From assembly GCF_020882245.1 (NCBI RefSeq), contig NC_083599.1, forward strand, positions 53,656,748-53,720,747: a DNA stretch of 64,000 nt, in the 5' to 3' direction. Of the stretch, positions 49,004 through 62,098 are shown piece after piece (within the stretch, counting starts at the first letter, position 1; every line of letters starts with the position of its first letter). Under the pieces are notes generated by a model, which was not told where the DNA came from, searched no databases, and worked only from the letters and a program-made list of their open reading frames with translations. Source of the DNA: Rhopalosiphum padi (lineage: Eukaryota; Arthropoda; Insecta; Hemiptera; Aphididae). The translations under genes and the position numbers were made by a program.

Positions 49004-52000
49004 ACACTAATTCAAACATTAAAATTAAATTATTATTTTTTACGCTTTAATAATTAACATAAAAAGTATTTAATTTTTAATTTAGTATTTAAATTAAACA
49101 TTACTATTATTTTTTTCATTGCTTATATTTAATTTATAATAGCCATCATAAATATTCTTATTCATTTTATATTTATCAATTAATCAATTTTAATCATGGC
49201 AATAGTTTTGTGGTTTGACAGATTATTATCATTAATTTCAATGATATTAAATTATTTTTATTTCAACTTTTTAATTACAATTTTTTTTTTTTTTAACATT
49301 TAAATAAAATAAAATAAAAATTATGGATATGAAGTACTTGATCAAGAAATAGATAGTACTAGTTATTTAGAAATAATGTTGGTTAGTGTTGAGACTTTTA
49401 GAGTTCTTATAATTTGCAGGATTGTCTGTTACATGGTACATATATATTAGGAGACATGTAATTTAGTCTTTGTTGTAGTGAGATTGCTTTCATTCCATTT
49501 TATAGAAATATCGTAGAAGAAATATCATATAATATAACCATAAGATTAAGGATTGAAAAATGTTCTATTATTTAAGTTTTTAATTTTTTTTTTTGTGTGT
49601 GTAAAAAAGTTATACCAAAAATATCTTTATTGTTCCTATTGGGCTTTAAATCAACAATGATCAATAGCAGTGAGTTTTTTGTTTGGTGATGTATACTATT
49701 CATTATTTGGCTTACAGAATGGCCTAGTTCTTCTGTTGCTGTTGAAATGTTCAATGAACAAAATTCAACCAATGAAGGTTTCCTAAAACTACTCTAAATG
49801 CATTATACTGTAACTGTGACACTCATTGTTATTTTTTGAAAAAAGTATTGTTCTTTGGTAATCATCAAGAGTTTGAGGGGTTGAAGTTTAAAATATAATA
49901 GAAGTTAATTTGTGGCTAAATCAGTCAAGACCAATGATATTGGTAAACACTTTACTTAAATCAGAGAAGTACACTTACATCTTTTGTACAATTTGTGGAT
50001 CTCTAGCTGTTTCTAATTTAATTTGATTGTCATTGTTTGTATTTATAAAGTTGGATTCAGATCCAGAAAGAATGTTAAAAAAAGTATTTAAATTTCATTA
50101 CAATGGCAGAAGTAATATTAAAGATGATGTGCAAAGAAAGTAAAGATTTTTGTTATTCTCCAATTGCAACTGTGATTTATTTGATAACTTCAATTTAAAT
50201 AGTCTATTAATACAATTATTATAATTAACACTGTTATTTTTTGCTTTTCTTCGGAAGGTCATTGGTGAGCAAGTGATGGAAGCTAGATAGTTTTCTTTAA
50301 CTGTAATATTATCACAAATTTGATTCAGGAAAATTTATTCTGATGAACTGCATTTAAAGTAAACATTGTATGGAAATAAAAAAAAAAAGTTTATGCAGTA
50401 TGCACTTTTTGGTTATTCTTATTAATGAAAAAATATATCCTAATTTTAAAACTATTTCCTAATACATACTATTGCATCCAAAAATATTTTTATTTGAATA
50501 TTTGATATTATTTTTCAAAATTTCCTGAACTGTATTGTTTGTCTAAGTTAAAATATATTATTTGTTAGTTATCATTAATTGCTTCAATTATATTATATTA
50601 AAAACTATTAGGTATTTTTATCTTTAAGCTATATCAAATAATTTCATATTTTCAGTTAATTATTTAAAAAATTGTAATTTATTAATTTTTTTTTTATATA
50701 TATTAATAACTAAATTTACATCATGCAAAAATGTTAAGTGCCAATGTTTTTACTTTTGTATTATTCTTATATTATATACTGAGTCAATAGGACAACACTA
50801 TTTATAATTTACAGAAAAATATATTTACTTTGTTTTATTATGCTATATTAAATTGTCCTTACATATCATACTTCTTTAACTATTAATAGTTATAATTAGT
50901 TTTAAATTCTTTTAATGCAAATATTTTTCACTTCAAAAGTCTGGTTTAAATACATTTTATGTTGTATTATAACACTATAGTTATTACTATAGTATTATAG
51001 TATATCATAAAGTTGTTTTATAATGCATAATGCATATAAAATATATAAAATCAATTCCACATTGGTTTAACGTTAAACCAAATTAAATGGAATAAAAAAA
51101 AATATAAATAACATACAATCTGGGTAAAAAGAAAAAGAAAAAATAGGACCATACTTTAATAAACCATCTATTAAAACATAACTATTTTATGATAAAAAAT
51201 TAATTACTTTATACTTGTACAATGCATTAGTATTGTTAATTTCTTGTATAGTAATTAACAGTGAAATAAATACAAATAGGAAGATTCAAGAACACCACAT
51301 ACCAAAAGAAATTGGACTGGACCTATGATCAAATATGAGCATAAATAATTTTCATACTGAAACAAACTAATTAATTGAATTAATGATAAAATAACGTAAA
51401 ACTTAAGTTTTAAAATAAATTATAATAGAAATTAATTTAAAATATTAACAATCATTCAATTTCAATCTAAAAAAATCAGTCACACGATACCTTATTTTAA
51501 TTAATAATTATTCAATTCAATAGTTTGTTACAATGCATTTGTTTTTAATTTATAACTAAGTACCTAATTACTGTTTTTATTATTTTGTATTCGTTTTATT
51601 GTATTATTTAAATATTTGAAATAATAATTATTTAAATCTAATGGTGTATCTTCATACAATGGCATTAGCTCATTAGCATGCCATATCCAATTACATTAAT
51701 TTTTTTTGTCTAGTATTTAAGTAGTATATAATTGCTATTTTTTATTTTATTAGAAAATATCTTAACAACTTTTTGTGAATTACTGTAATTTAAAAATGTA
51801 ATAGTCATTTAGAAATATATCATAAAAAAAAACAGGTATTGAACATTTGAGGATTCAGAGTACAAAAAAACATTGTATATGATTACTTAAGTATAGGCCC
51901 AACAAGAGGGGGCAGCTGAGGCTGTAACCCTATAACCTGGACCTCAAAGCAACCAGATCCTATATTTTACTTAAATATAAAAATTATTTGTAGTTCTGTT

Positions 52001-53269
52001 ATTGAACGATTAGTTTTTAATGAGAAAACTATTAATTACTCTGTATTTTTAAAGTTGTGGCAATATGATAAGATTATCATTTAAATGATATAATATATTA
52101 TATTATAATGTACAAGTGTAAAATTAAACATACAATTATAAATACATGCTTGTTTTTGTGTATAATTGTTCATAATAATATATTATAGGAAATTTATAAA
52201 TTTAATTTACATATTTAATAAGAAATGTATTTTGATTTATAATACAGCCATTATTAGAACATTTTAAAAATGTTTCTTGAATAAATTATAATCATTATTC
52301 AATCATATTTTAAAACATTAAAAAAATATTTTATTTTCACTTAAGATAATAACACCAAAAAATGATCTATAACCTATTTTAAGTGTAGATTATCTACACT
52401 ATATATATATTATATAAGTATTATAATTATCATTATGATTTAATACACATTTTTGATAGTAGCATTTGAAAAATAATTCAACACAAATTTCAATTACCTA
52501 ACTAAAATAATTGTCATTTTTCAAGTTTTAAAAGTTAATCAACAAAATCAAATTATTTTTGAATTTATACAAATAATCAGAACACTGTATATACAACTAT
52601 AGGTATAAGTGATTTTAGAGTAAAATTTCAAATATTTTTAAATACAATATTTAAAATAAATTAAATAACTGAGTATTTGTAGAATTGACCTTTTTGCTAA
52701 AAATAAAAATATAATTTTTATCTATTTTCTTATAAAATATATTTTTAAATGAATATTAGCATATAATGAAATATAATTTATTCTTTATAAATGTATTCTT
52801 ATTATATACTCATGTAAGTACATTAATTAGGTACCTATTGAAATAAATAGCTACATGCATATATTAAGCACAGGAAAGTAATAACACATTAAATAATGAC
52901 TTTGAAATCGACCAAAACTTAAATTTGTTCTTACCTAATTATATTTATAGGTATATAAAATAACTTACACATACCTATGTATATTATATTTAGGCAGTCA
53001 ATTCCAAACTAAAACAATAAAATTATTTATAGTATATAACTTAAAGATAACTTTAAATTAACACAATAACATAATAATTGTTGTGTATGGTAATACGTTT
53101 GCTATGCACAGTCTGTATAAATATATAGAGTACGGTCACCCATAACACCCATAACACCCGAGATAAATTTTAGGCATTACACCACCCAACAAAAAATATA
53201 AAATCAAACAATAATCATTAAATTGTTTCATGAACCTCAGCTCAGTTATAAGACATTTAAAAATATCTG
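49004..53269. other. AT-rich intergenic stretch, mostly featureless
   Basis: Apart from the LINE ORF1 fragment listed separately, I see no gene in these 4.3 kb. The right end probably holds the 3' untranslated region of the carnitine carrier (minus strand). Confidence 0.5.
49590..49772 (-). pseudogene. LINE ORF1 (PRE_C2HC-type) fragment
   Basis: A minus-strand frame reads SIHHQTKNSLLLIIVDLKPN followed by RNNKDIFGITFLHT. The (F/I)VDLxPNxNNKDIF..LLHT pattern is typical of the gag-like ORF1 protein of arthropod Jockey-type LINEs. It is short, lacks the zinc knuckles, and has no RT nearby. Confidence 0.6.
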
Positions 53270-56200
53270 TTAGTTAATTTCTAAGGACTTATTATTTTTC
53301 GGAGGGAAAAAAAAGTCCAAGCCCTTTAATCCAAACTCTACGCCTAAGAAGCACGCTGCATTTGCAGGGAATGCTCGGAGCATAACTGGCGTCACACCAG
53401 CATACAATGCTTTCAGTCCTTCTTCTCTGTACAGTTTTGCAAATACGTCTCGAATGCCTCTCGGATACATTCCTTCGGGTGCTGCAAATATATAATAATT
53501 AGATCAATAATGAAAAAAAAAACAACAAAATGGGAAGTCATTACTTATATTAAATCAGTAAGTGTTTCACCATTGTGAATTCATATTTAAAATATATATA
53601 TATATTATGCCCAAGTATTTTTTCCATAATTGAATAGCTATAATATAGCCTATAGGTAGCTATGAGTAAAATTAACGAGAAACGGTGTTTTAAATTTTTA
53701 AGATTTTATCACACATAAACAGGGTTAAAAAAACCCCGTCTCGGTTGAGTTTAAATGGGTTTTAGTAGGTTTTAATAATTTACAAATGAATATCGTTTCC
53801 TGACACTTTTTTATAAAGGCAGTTCTCTGCAAACCAGGTCTATAGAACATACATTTACCATTTTAATTATAATTAAGATATATTTAATGTTTTTGCTTAT
53901 ATATTTTTTTTTTTGTTGTTACTAAAAAGTAATACAAAATAAATATGCAGTTCAAAGTTTGTTAATTTTTGTGTTGGGGTTTTTTTACTGGGTTTTAATG
54001 GGTTGTACCCAGTACTTCGAATTCTGCACATAAATCTAAATAAAACATTTCAAATTCGTCAATAAATAGCAACGATTAGTTTGAACATTTTATAGAATAT
54101 ATATAATGCTAATATAAATATTTTGTGAACATATTAAGTCTCGAAGATTATTCTTTTATGAATTAAAAACAAAAAATCAGTTTTCTGTAAGCATTCCAGT
54201 ATTTTATTTTTACTGCTATACTAAAGGTGACATCAGACATTTTTTTTCAATTGCTCTGTTTAGAATCTAAAATAAAATAGGTATTTTCATCGCGGATAAA
54301 AACCTAATTGCGTGTGTTATAGTAATTAGTAATAAACTAATATGAAATTACGAAAATACTATATTATAATTAAGCGGGAAAAGGAGAAAATGAAAAATTT
54401 GGGACCCACTAAAAATTAAAGCTTTAAATACGTGTCTGATTACTACAGGTAGAACTTATTGAATGTTGTAAAATAAGATTAACAAAAATTTATAATTTTC
54501 AAATTCCTACATGTATATAATATACGAATACGATATATATATTATATATAACTAAAAGAAACGCCTAAATTAAATCCAATATACCTGTTATACCTTGGTA
54601 GATATAGGTATTATAATGCTAAATGCACATTTGTGTTTAAGTCTTGAAAATGCACATTTCATTTTTAAATATAATTTTTTCTCGAAATTATAAAATTCAC
54701 AACGATTTTACACTAATAAATAAAATGTGATTTGTATAGCACTATAGCGTAAATTTATTTATATATAAGAACACGTTTTTATATTTTTACACTGGTCGAA
54801 AAGTTTGGGTACTATAATATTAGTTATATAGGTACTAGGTACTAACCGATTTGTAAACGACTTTTGAGGACATCCGCAGGCATAGCAATTAACCAATTCA
54901 GTATACCAGCCATTCCTCCAGCGAATATTGTGTTTACGAGTCCTTCCGAGTTATTATTTTTTTGATACCTTACTAATAATTCATATGTAGTAAAATACAC
55001 ACCACAAGCAGGTATATCTGTTAACAAAGAAAATATTTAAATATAATACAATAAAAAAAAAAAAAATAAGGAAATCAACCAAAGCAATATTATCAATGCT
55101 GTAAAAGTGTAAAACATCTTTATTATAAATAAATCTCAATTATTCAGTTTATTTTTTATAGTAATTATTAATAACTGGCAATTATCAAATTTTACTGATT
55201 TGATTTAAATTAATAAATATCTAAACGAATTTAAGTTCAGTACCTCTGTATCTTAAAATGTTGATAAATCAATTTATTGTAGGCCAATTCACGGATTCAG
55301 TCAGAATAATTGAGAACTTTTATTTATCAGCAAAAAAAAAAAATAAAAATTAGAAGATTCTACATGAGTTGTTCAATTGTACTTAATGATAACCAAAATT
55401 TAAATAAATTGAATGAAATTACATATTTGAATGATAAATTTTAATTATTTTGTTGTAACTCAAAAACGTTATTCGCGGGAATTTAACACTTTTACATACA
55501 TTATGAATTTTACTATATGCAATAACATTTTCAAAATATATAGATTAATTTTAGAAAATATCTATTTATACTATGAACCTATTCGCACTGGTTTACGGTA
55601 AGGCGGTAGGTACCTATTAAGTTAACGTTAATAACAATAATAATACAATATAATAAAATAAATGCAATGGTTTCGAAAAAAATTAAATCAATCTACCGTA
55701 ATACTTATAATAAAATAAATGGCTTAAATAACTACCTATATAAAAAAAAAATGTATATATATATATCGTGAAATAAACTTTGTGAAATAGGGGACAGACC
55801 GTATTCGCTCAAAATCGTTTTTTATCTACAATGTTATTATATCATTGATAATCCATTACAATGACCTAATCGACACTGACTGTACAATTGAGCGGTACCC
55901 GTTTTTTAAATTAAAAAGCGATTAATGTTAATGCAAATTTTTTATTATAGGTAAGTCAAAAAGCTCGAAAATCTAGCCTTGTACAGTGGCGATATCGTAA
56001 CCAATGAATAGTTCATTCGAAGTGCGATTATTGCTAGTTGAAAACTATTATTTCCCATAGGTTTCTACATATTGACAATTCAATGTTTCATACTTGGACA
56101 AATTTAAGCTATTTTTACAAAAATCCTATTCATACTGTTCTAATAGTGCCTATTAGTCATTATTGACTTAATGATTTAATAATAATGATATGTAAATATG

Positions 56201-59200
56201 TATAATAATATATACATTATATGTGTAATATTATAAAATAATACGCGATATTTTTGTCAAAAATGAATTTAATATACTCCTAAATAATTTCTAAAAAATA
56301 CTCAGTTTTATATGTTGTTTCAAACACCCAGTATTATTGTGATATACAACTGATAAATTCACGAAGTATGATTTTACTCCCACGGCAAACATATTAATCG
56401 AGTTCCTGTTTAGTTGTAACAGGAAGGAAAATAAAATAAGATAATAATATTCAATAGCCAAACATTTCATTCAGTCATGATTTATAAAAATTAAATTATT
56501 ATTATTATGATATATTATGTTACAAGTAAACCTTTGAGTGAATTAAATTGTTTGTAAAAATTCATATAAAATGATTTATAGCAAGTTTTATTTATTGTGG
56601 TATATTAGTGTGATATGTGTTTTTTTAAAGGTAAGTTTATTACAGATTTGTTTATCTATTTTATTCTTTCAGTTTTTATTTTTATTATATAATAAGACAA
56701 TACTCTCTAAAACTTTTCAACATTTTAACAATTTTTTTTTATTTCAAAGCTATTCTATCCTATCAACCAACTTACACAATTAAACCAGAAATTATGCAAA
56801 TTATTATTATTAAGTTGAAAGAGTAAACAATTTTTTATCAAAAGTTAGAATTTTTAAAAATAAATCTCTTATTACTCCAAAGAATTCAATATTTAGTATA
56901 GATTTTTTTTTTGTATATTATTTTACTGAATAATACCTATACCTAGAATACGCAAATTATAAAGAACAATTTATAATGGTATCAAATAAATTTTATGTAA
57001 AACAAATAATATAATATAAAAATAATTTCAAGACATTTTACAGTGGAAGCTAAATAAAAAATGATTACTAAAAAGTTGATAAATAATAACTATAAATTAT
57101 ATACACATATAATATTATATTTTGTTAAACATAATTATATCAACTTTAAAATAAAACTGCAATAGTTAAATACTTTTACAGAAATACCAAAACCTTTATT
57201 CATGAAAATAATTTTATTGTAATATACCAAAAATTATACTGCTTACCGTAAACTATTTAATTTTAAACCTTAAAACTTACTAAATAATTAAATTCATAAA
57301 TAAAGATATATGGTATTACTAATGTATTTTTCTTACTTTAAAATACTTATATTATTTAAGTATAAAATTTGATTCAAATGTAATAAAAAGTATTAAATGT
57401 TGTTGAATCATACAATATAAATATTGGTTATTATCAAGGGTTCGGGCCTTATAGCCAAGGTGGATACCTTGCTTATAGAATTTGTGTATCTATCATAGAT
57501 ATACTAAAACATAGAAGAGTAAAAATGTGTTTAATACTACAGAGAATTCGAATATAAAGTTTTAGTTTGCTCGTTTTTGCATATTTTTAATTTTTTGCTA
57601 TATTAACACATATTCAATGATTTTTTAATAATTTATAGATAATATAATTGTTCAAAATGTAATAATTAAAATTTTAAACGATTTATAATAAATATTTGTT
57701 TTGAGCATAGTAATACTAATTGTTTAGCTATCTGTCACAAAAGTGTTGCATATTAACATGATCTATAAATATTTGAAAAAAGCAATTTGAAACGATCAAA
57801 AACAATTTAGCTGTCCGAGTTGGTTTACTGAATGTATTCAAGTATGTATTCATGACATCCATTGAAAACTTTTATTTTTTGCATATTATTCTATTCTAGC
57901 CAATAATAAAAGAGTTTTCTTATTTTAAAATGTTCGAAAACATTTAAAAACAATAATTATATAAACATGTTTTTTTTTCAGAATATTCTTTTTAAGAAAT
58001 TTGGTTTATAAATTTATAATAATTAATAATAATATTAAAATGTCCAATAATAATAACAATTATTTTTATAAGACCTGAACCCTGGTGATATTTAATACAT
58101 TTATTTGATTAATCAACACAGATATTGTAAATATATTTATTATGTTACAATGTTTTTTAATTGTGTTTATTAAGCGTTTTAGTCTACTTAATACTTAAAG
58201 TAATAAAGACAATTTAATTAAATTGTACCTAAATAATATTATAATTGAGTATTAATGAACATTTATTGAATCTTTCCATGTTCTGTAAAAGTATTTATAG
58301 GTAGGTTATTTATATTATTTATCAGTTTTATTTTATTTTTAATAGGTAAATTATGAGAAATAATTTATTTATGTAATAAATACAGTAATAAAAATAAAAA
58401 TTAATGAACACACGCTTATTTTTTATTCTAATATTCTTACTAAATTAATGTTTTAGTTCCACAACAATATTTTATTTTATTATTTTATTATTTTTATATT
58501 ATATTTTTTAGTCCCCAATTTCTTATAACGCATCATATCATATTTATATCTTTAGAATTTACACAAATATAAAATTCAATAGCTTTAATATCATAAAAGG
58601 ACAAAATATCTCTAAAAAAATATGATCAATGTTTTTCTATAGTATATTATGTATTGCATATAGGTTTTTATTATAAAACATTAAATATTTTGAATTAGAT
58701 ACTAATATTTAGATATGTATTTATTATGTTTTTTATGATTATTGTTCTAGATAATTATATGATAAATTGTATTATGATTATAAATTATAAACTTTAACAG
58801 GTACAAAGTTCTGATGTAAATTTAGAATGGGGCAAAGATTGCCCAAGAGCATGTACTTGTAAGAACACTGATTTTATAGACTTGCCAATAATGAAATGGA
58901 TGTATAACGGACAACAAACTGAACTAGAACCACATATCTATAATACACAAAATGAAGTAACAGGATAAAATAATTTAATAGGTACATATATAATTTTACA
59001 TATTACTTAAATCCAATACTCTTAATTAAAGGTTATTGAAGATAACGAAGAAGAACCAATAGCTCATCACAATACACAGTTTTTTAAAACTGCTTTATGT
59101 ATGTTTATGAATGTAACAAATCCAAAAGACTTTTTAAATTATCTTCCATTAGATACAGAGGTAAGTACAGATGCATAGTTTTCAATAAATGTATTCATAA

Positions 59201-62098
59201 ATCATGAATATAGATACCAAGACCATTAAAATTTTAAAACATGTACTAAAAATAAAAAATAAATGTCCCTAAAATGACATGGTAATATGGAACAATAAAT
59301 GTATCAACATTTTATAAGAAAGTGGTGTACATAAACATCCTTTCAAACCAATTATATTAAAAACTTTTAATTTTAGTTTAATCTTAAATTTTAAATAATA
59401 GTCAAATATAATCAGTAGCACCAATATTAGTTGCAAATGGTATTGCATAAAAATAAAATGTGTAAAGGAGGTACCAGTAAACAGTAAATTTGTTAAACTA
59501 AAAAAAAGGATAAATTTAATTTACTTATTATCAAATATCTATCACTTGTATACCTATATCCTATGAACTACTATCATCAGCCACAGCACTACTTAACTAA
59601 ATTAGATATTGCATCCATAATACTTAATCGTAGTGATTAGCGTCATTGTATATAATATTAACATAATAAAATGTATTTATATATTTTTCAGGCATTAGTT
59701 TTATTTCAAACAACTGATTCAGACAATATTACAATAGAAGATGATATAAAACTTCCACAACTAATTTCATTTGAAATTCATGGCAATAATAATCCAACAA
59801 AAATCTATATTACAGATAGCATGTTTAAATATATGGATAATATAAAATATTTAAATATTCAAAGTGTATCATTAGATAAATTAATTTTAGAAAGCAATGA
59901 ACCAAATCCAATAATTGACACTAATGTTTATAAAAAAGAAAATTCATATGCATTTAATGAACTTTCACCAGTCTTACCATCATATTTACATAAAGAACAT
60001 AATAATAATAATAATAGTAAAAAAAAAAAAAACCGTTTGGTATTTTTACAGTCCAAAGATATTGACATAGTTCCCTATGAAACCTATAAAAAAACTAAAA
60101 GAAGAGCAAAATCTAATAGTTTATTTCTATTCAATAAAGATTTGTTGTTATTAAGAATTTCAAACTGTGGCTTAAAAGATTTATCTTGGGATTTATTTAA
60201 TGGACTGGAATCATTGGAAACTCTTATTTTAGACAATAATATTATTGAGTCAATCCCAGATTTTTCTTTTTACGGTGCTAGAAATCTAAAAAGTTTATCT
60301 TTAGCTAATAACAAAATTAAACATTTGCAGACAACTAGTTTAGCTGGACTTCTTGATTTAAATTATTTAAATTTTAAAAACAATGCTATAACTGTTTTAT
60401 CAGAAGCAACATTCCCACCATTACCGCAGTTAAAAGTCGCAGATTTAAGCAATAATCCAATTGAAACGGTGTATCCATATACATTTGAAGTGCTGAATGC
60501 TACAATAGAACTTGCATTGGGAATAAATAGCACACAACTACATTTACATCAAAATGCATTTATTGGTTTAGATTCTCTAGAAAAATTGAATTTAATTGGT
60601 GTAAATGTGACAATTTTAGAAAGACCATTTATGGTTGGACTTCCTAGTCTAGTTGAACTTAAGATCAAAGGTTCCATACAACATATAGCTTTTGATGCCT
60701 TTGCTGAAATACCAAACATTAAACGTCTCACAATCAGTAATTGTTCAATACAATCCGTATCTATGGACACATTTTATGGAGTTTATAATCTAGAACATAT
60801 AGATTTATCTTATAATCAACTCCAAGAATTACCTCCAGGCTTATTTGATCAACAATTGTTTCTCAAGGAATTAATTTTGAATAATAATCAACTGATTGAT
60901 TTACCAGATGATTTATTTAAAACATTACCTTATCTTAAATTGATACGATTAGATATGAACTCATTACACTGTACATGCAAGATGAAATTGTGGGATATTT
61001 CATTAATGACTAAAAACGCAAAAGAAATAAATAAACATTCTTGTGAATGGAATCATTCAAAGAAAGGATATAGCTGCTCAATGAAAACTACAACAACATA
61101 TATTTATAACAAAAAATTAGAACCAATATGTTCAAGTCCAACAAAATTGAAAGGAAAGACAGTTTCATATGCTTTGAGAAAGTACTTGAATTGCAACAGT
61201 GAATCATATAGTAAACTTTACATGAAAAAAAAATATAAAGAATTAAAACTTTATAAAAAAGTTAGTGAAAAAAATACAACAGTTTTGGTGGAAAAAGCCA
61301 CAACAGTAAAGACTAATTTTTCTGATTATATTTTTAACAACACAACAAGTATCAGATTTAATACTATTATCATACCAAATATAACAATGGAAATTATTGA
61401 ATCAACACCAAAATCAATAACCAATAATATAGAATACATTAATGTGGAAAGAAGTATACTTTTGAACAATGGAACATATATAAGCAAGTCATCATTGAAG
61501 AACGAAATATCTAAAATGAAAAGAAAGCATAAAATAAAAAATACTGATTCTAAACTTGAAAATTAACTATGAGATTAATATTGAAATACTTACTATTTAT
61601 TTAAAAAATAATACACACTATGTTAAATTATTTAAATATCTAAAGACTATATTTTATTTAAAAAAAAAATATTAACAAAAAACAATAAAAATTGAACCAA
61701 TTTTAAATGCATAGTAAATTTACTTAATATTTTTAAATTTTTAATGGTGTAATATAAATAATATAATTTATATTAATTACCTCTAAGTAATGTAGCACAT
61801 GTTCCTTTGTATAAGCTTTTAATGCCACCTTCAGTGTATAAGTTTTTAACAACACTAATCGGGCCATCATACTTTTGGTTACCAAATTCCTGTACTTGTA
61901 AAATACATTTAATGCGTTCTCCAGGTACCATTATAATTGCTGTAAAAATACCAGAAAATGCTCCAGCACAAAATAGTCGTGATGGTGTTAAATTTTCTTT
62001 TTTATCTCCAGTAGATGAAAATATTTTTTTTCCCAATCCAAATCCTAAGAAACTTATAGCAAATATTGGAGCTACGCCAGTTATTGGAGCTGCCATAC
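53270..62098 (-). CDS. colt: Mitochondrial carnitine/acylcarnitine carrier (partial, 5' end outside window)
   Basis: Three minus-strand exons join in frame: 62098-61781, 55017-54847 and 53481-53270 (stop TAA). They encode MAAPITGVAPIFAISFLGFG, then PGERIKCILQVQE, LYTEGGIKSLYKGT, TLLRDIPACGVYFTTYELL, NWLIAMPADVLKSRLQI, and APEGMYPRG through LRAFPANAACFLGVE. These cover the second half of repeat one, plus repeats two and three, of a mitochondrial carrier; PGERIK and PADVLKSR are the carrier signatures of repeats two and three. The wording follows SLC25A20 (congested-like trachea in Drosophila) throughout. The protein exchanges acylcarnitines for carnitine across the inner mitochondrial membrane, feeding beta-oxidation. 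The first ~80 residues, including the first PxDxxK signature, are missing; they must lie above 62100, probably beyond 64000. The 6.8 kb intron 55018-61780 hosts an LRR gene on the opposite strand. Confidence 0.94.
53482..54846. other. Last intron of the carnitine carrier gene
   Basis: AT-rich. It contains a decayed terminus TTTAGAATCTAAAAT near 54260, like the end of the element at 36361-39135, and a possible small inverted-repeat element with GGGTTAAAAAAACCCC near 53720. Confidence 0.4.
55790..55905 (+). repeat. Dispersed repeat, copy 2
   Basis: Same block order as the copy at 38205-38345: GACAGACCGTATTCG, CTCAAAATCGTTTTTTATCT, ACAATG and a final TTGAGCGGTACCCG. It lies inside the carnitine carrier intron. 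Confidence 0.6.
56571..61566 (+). CDS. Secreted leucine-rich-repeat protein, nested in the carnitine carrier intron
   Basis: Four exons, all phase 0: 56571-56630, 58801-58956, 59032-59160 and 59692-61566. Together they encode 739 residues. Exon 1 is a signal peptide (MIYSKFYLLWYISVICVFLK before GTAAGT). Exon 2 opens the mature protein with an LRRNT-like CPRACTCKN. Exon 4 carries an Asn/Lys-rich spacer (HNNNNNSKKKKN), then about eleven leucine-rich repeats at roughly residues 266-535 (e.g. LETLILDNNIIESIPDFSF), then a cysteine-capped LRRCT (LHCTCKMKLWD...CEWN) to about residue 616. The 120-residue tail is Lys/Thr/Asn-rich with many potential N-glycosylation sites (NNTT, NITM, NGTY) and no membrane segment, so it is probably secreted. 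The donor after exon 2 (GTAACA) is weak. I cannot name an orthologue. An AATAAA at 61684-61689 is the likely polyadenylation signal. Confidence 0.87.
61684..61689 (+). terminator. Probable polyadenylation signal of the LRR gene
   Basis: AATAAA 118 bp after the stop codon and about 92 bp before the opposing carnitine carrier exon. Confidence 0.5.

Noticed and set aside
57438..57475. GGTTCGGGCC...CCAAGGTGGATACC, tRNA-like fragment
   Set aside because: No cloverleaf with four paired stems could be drawn around it.
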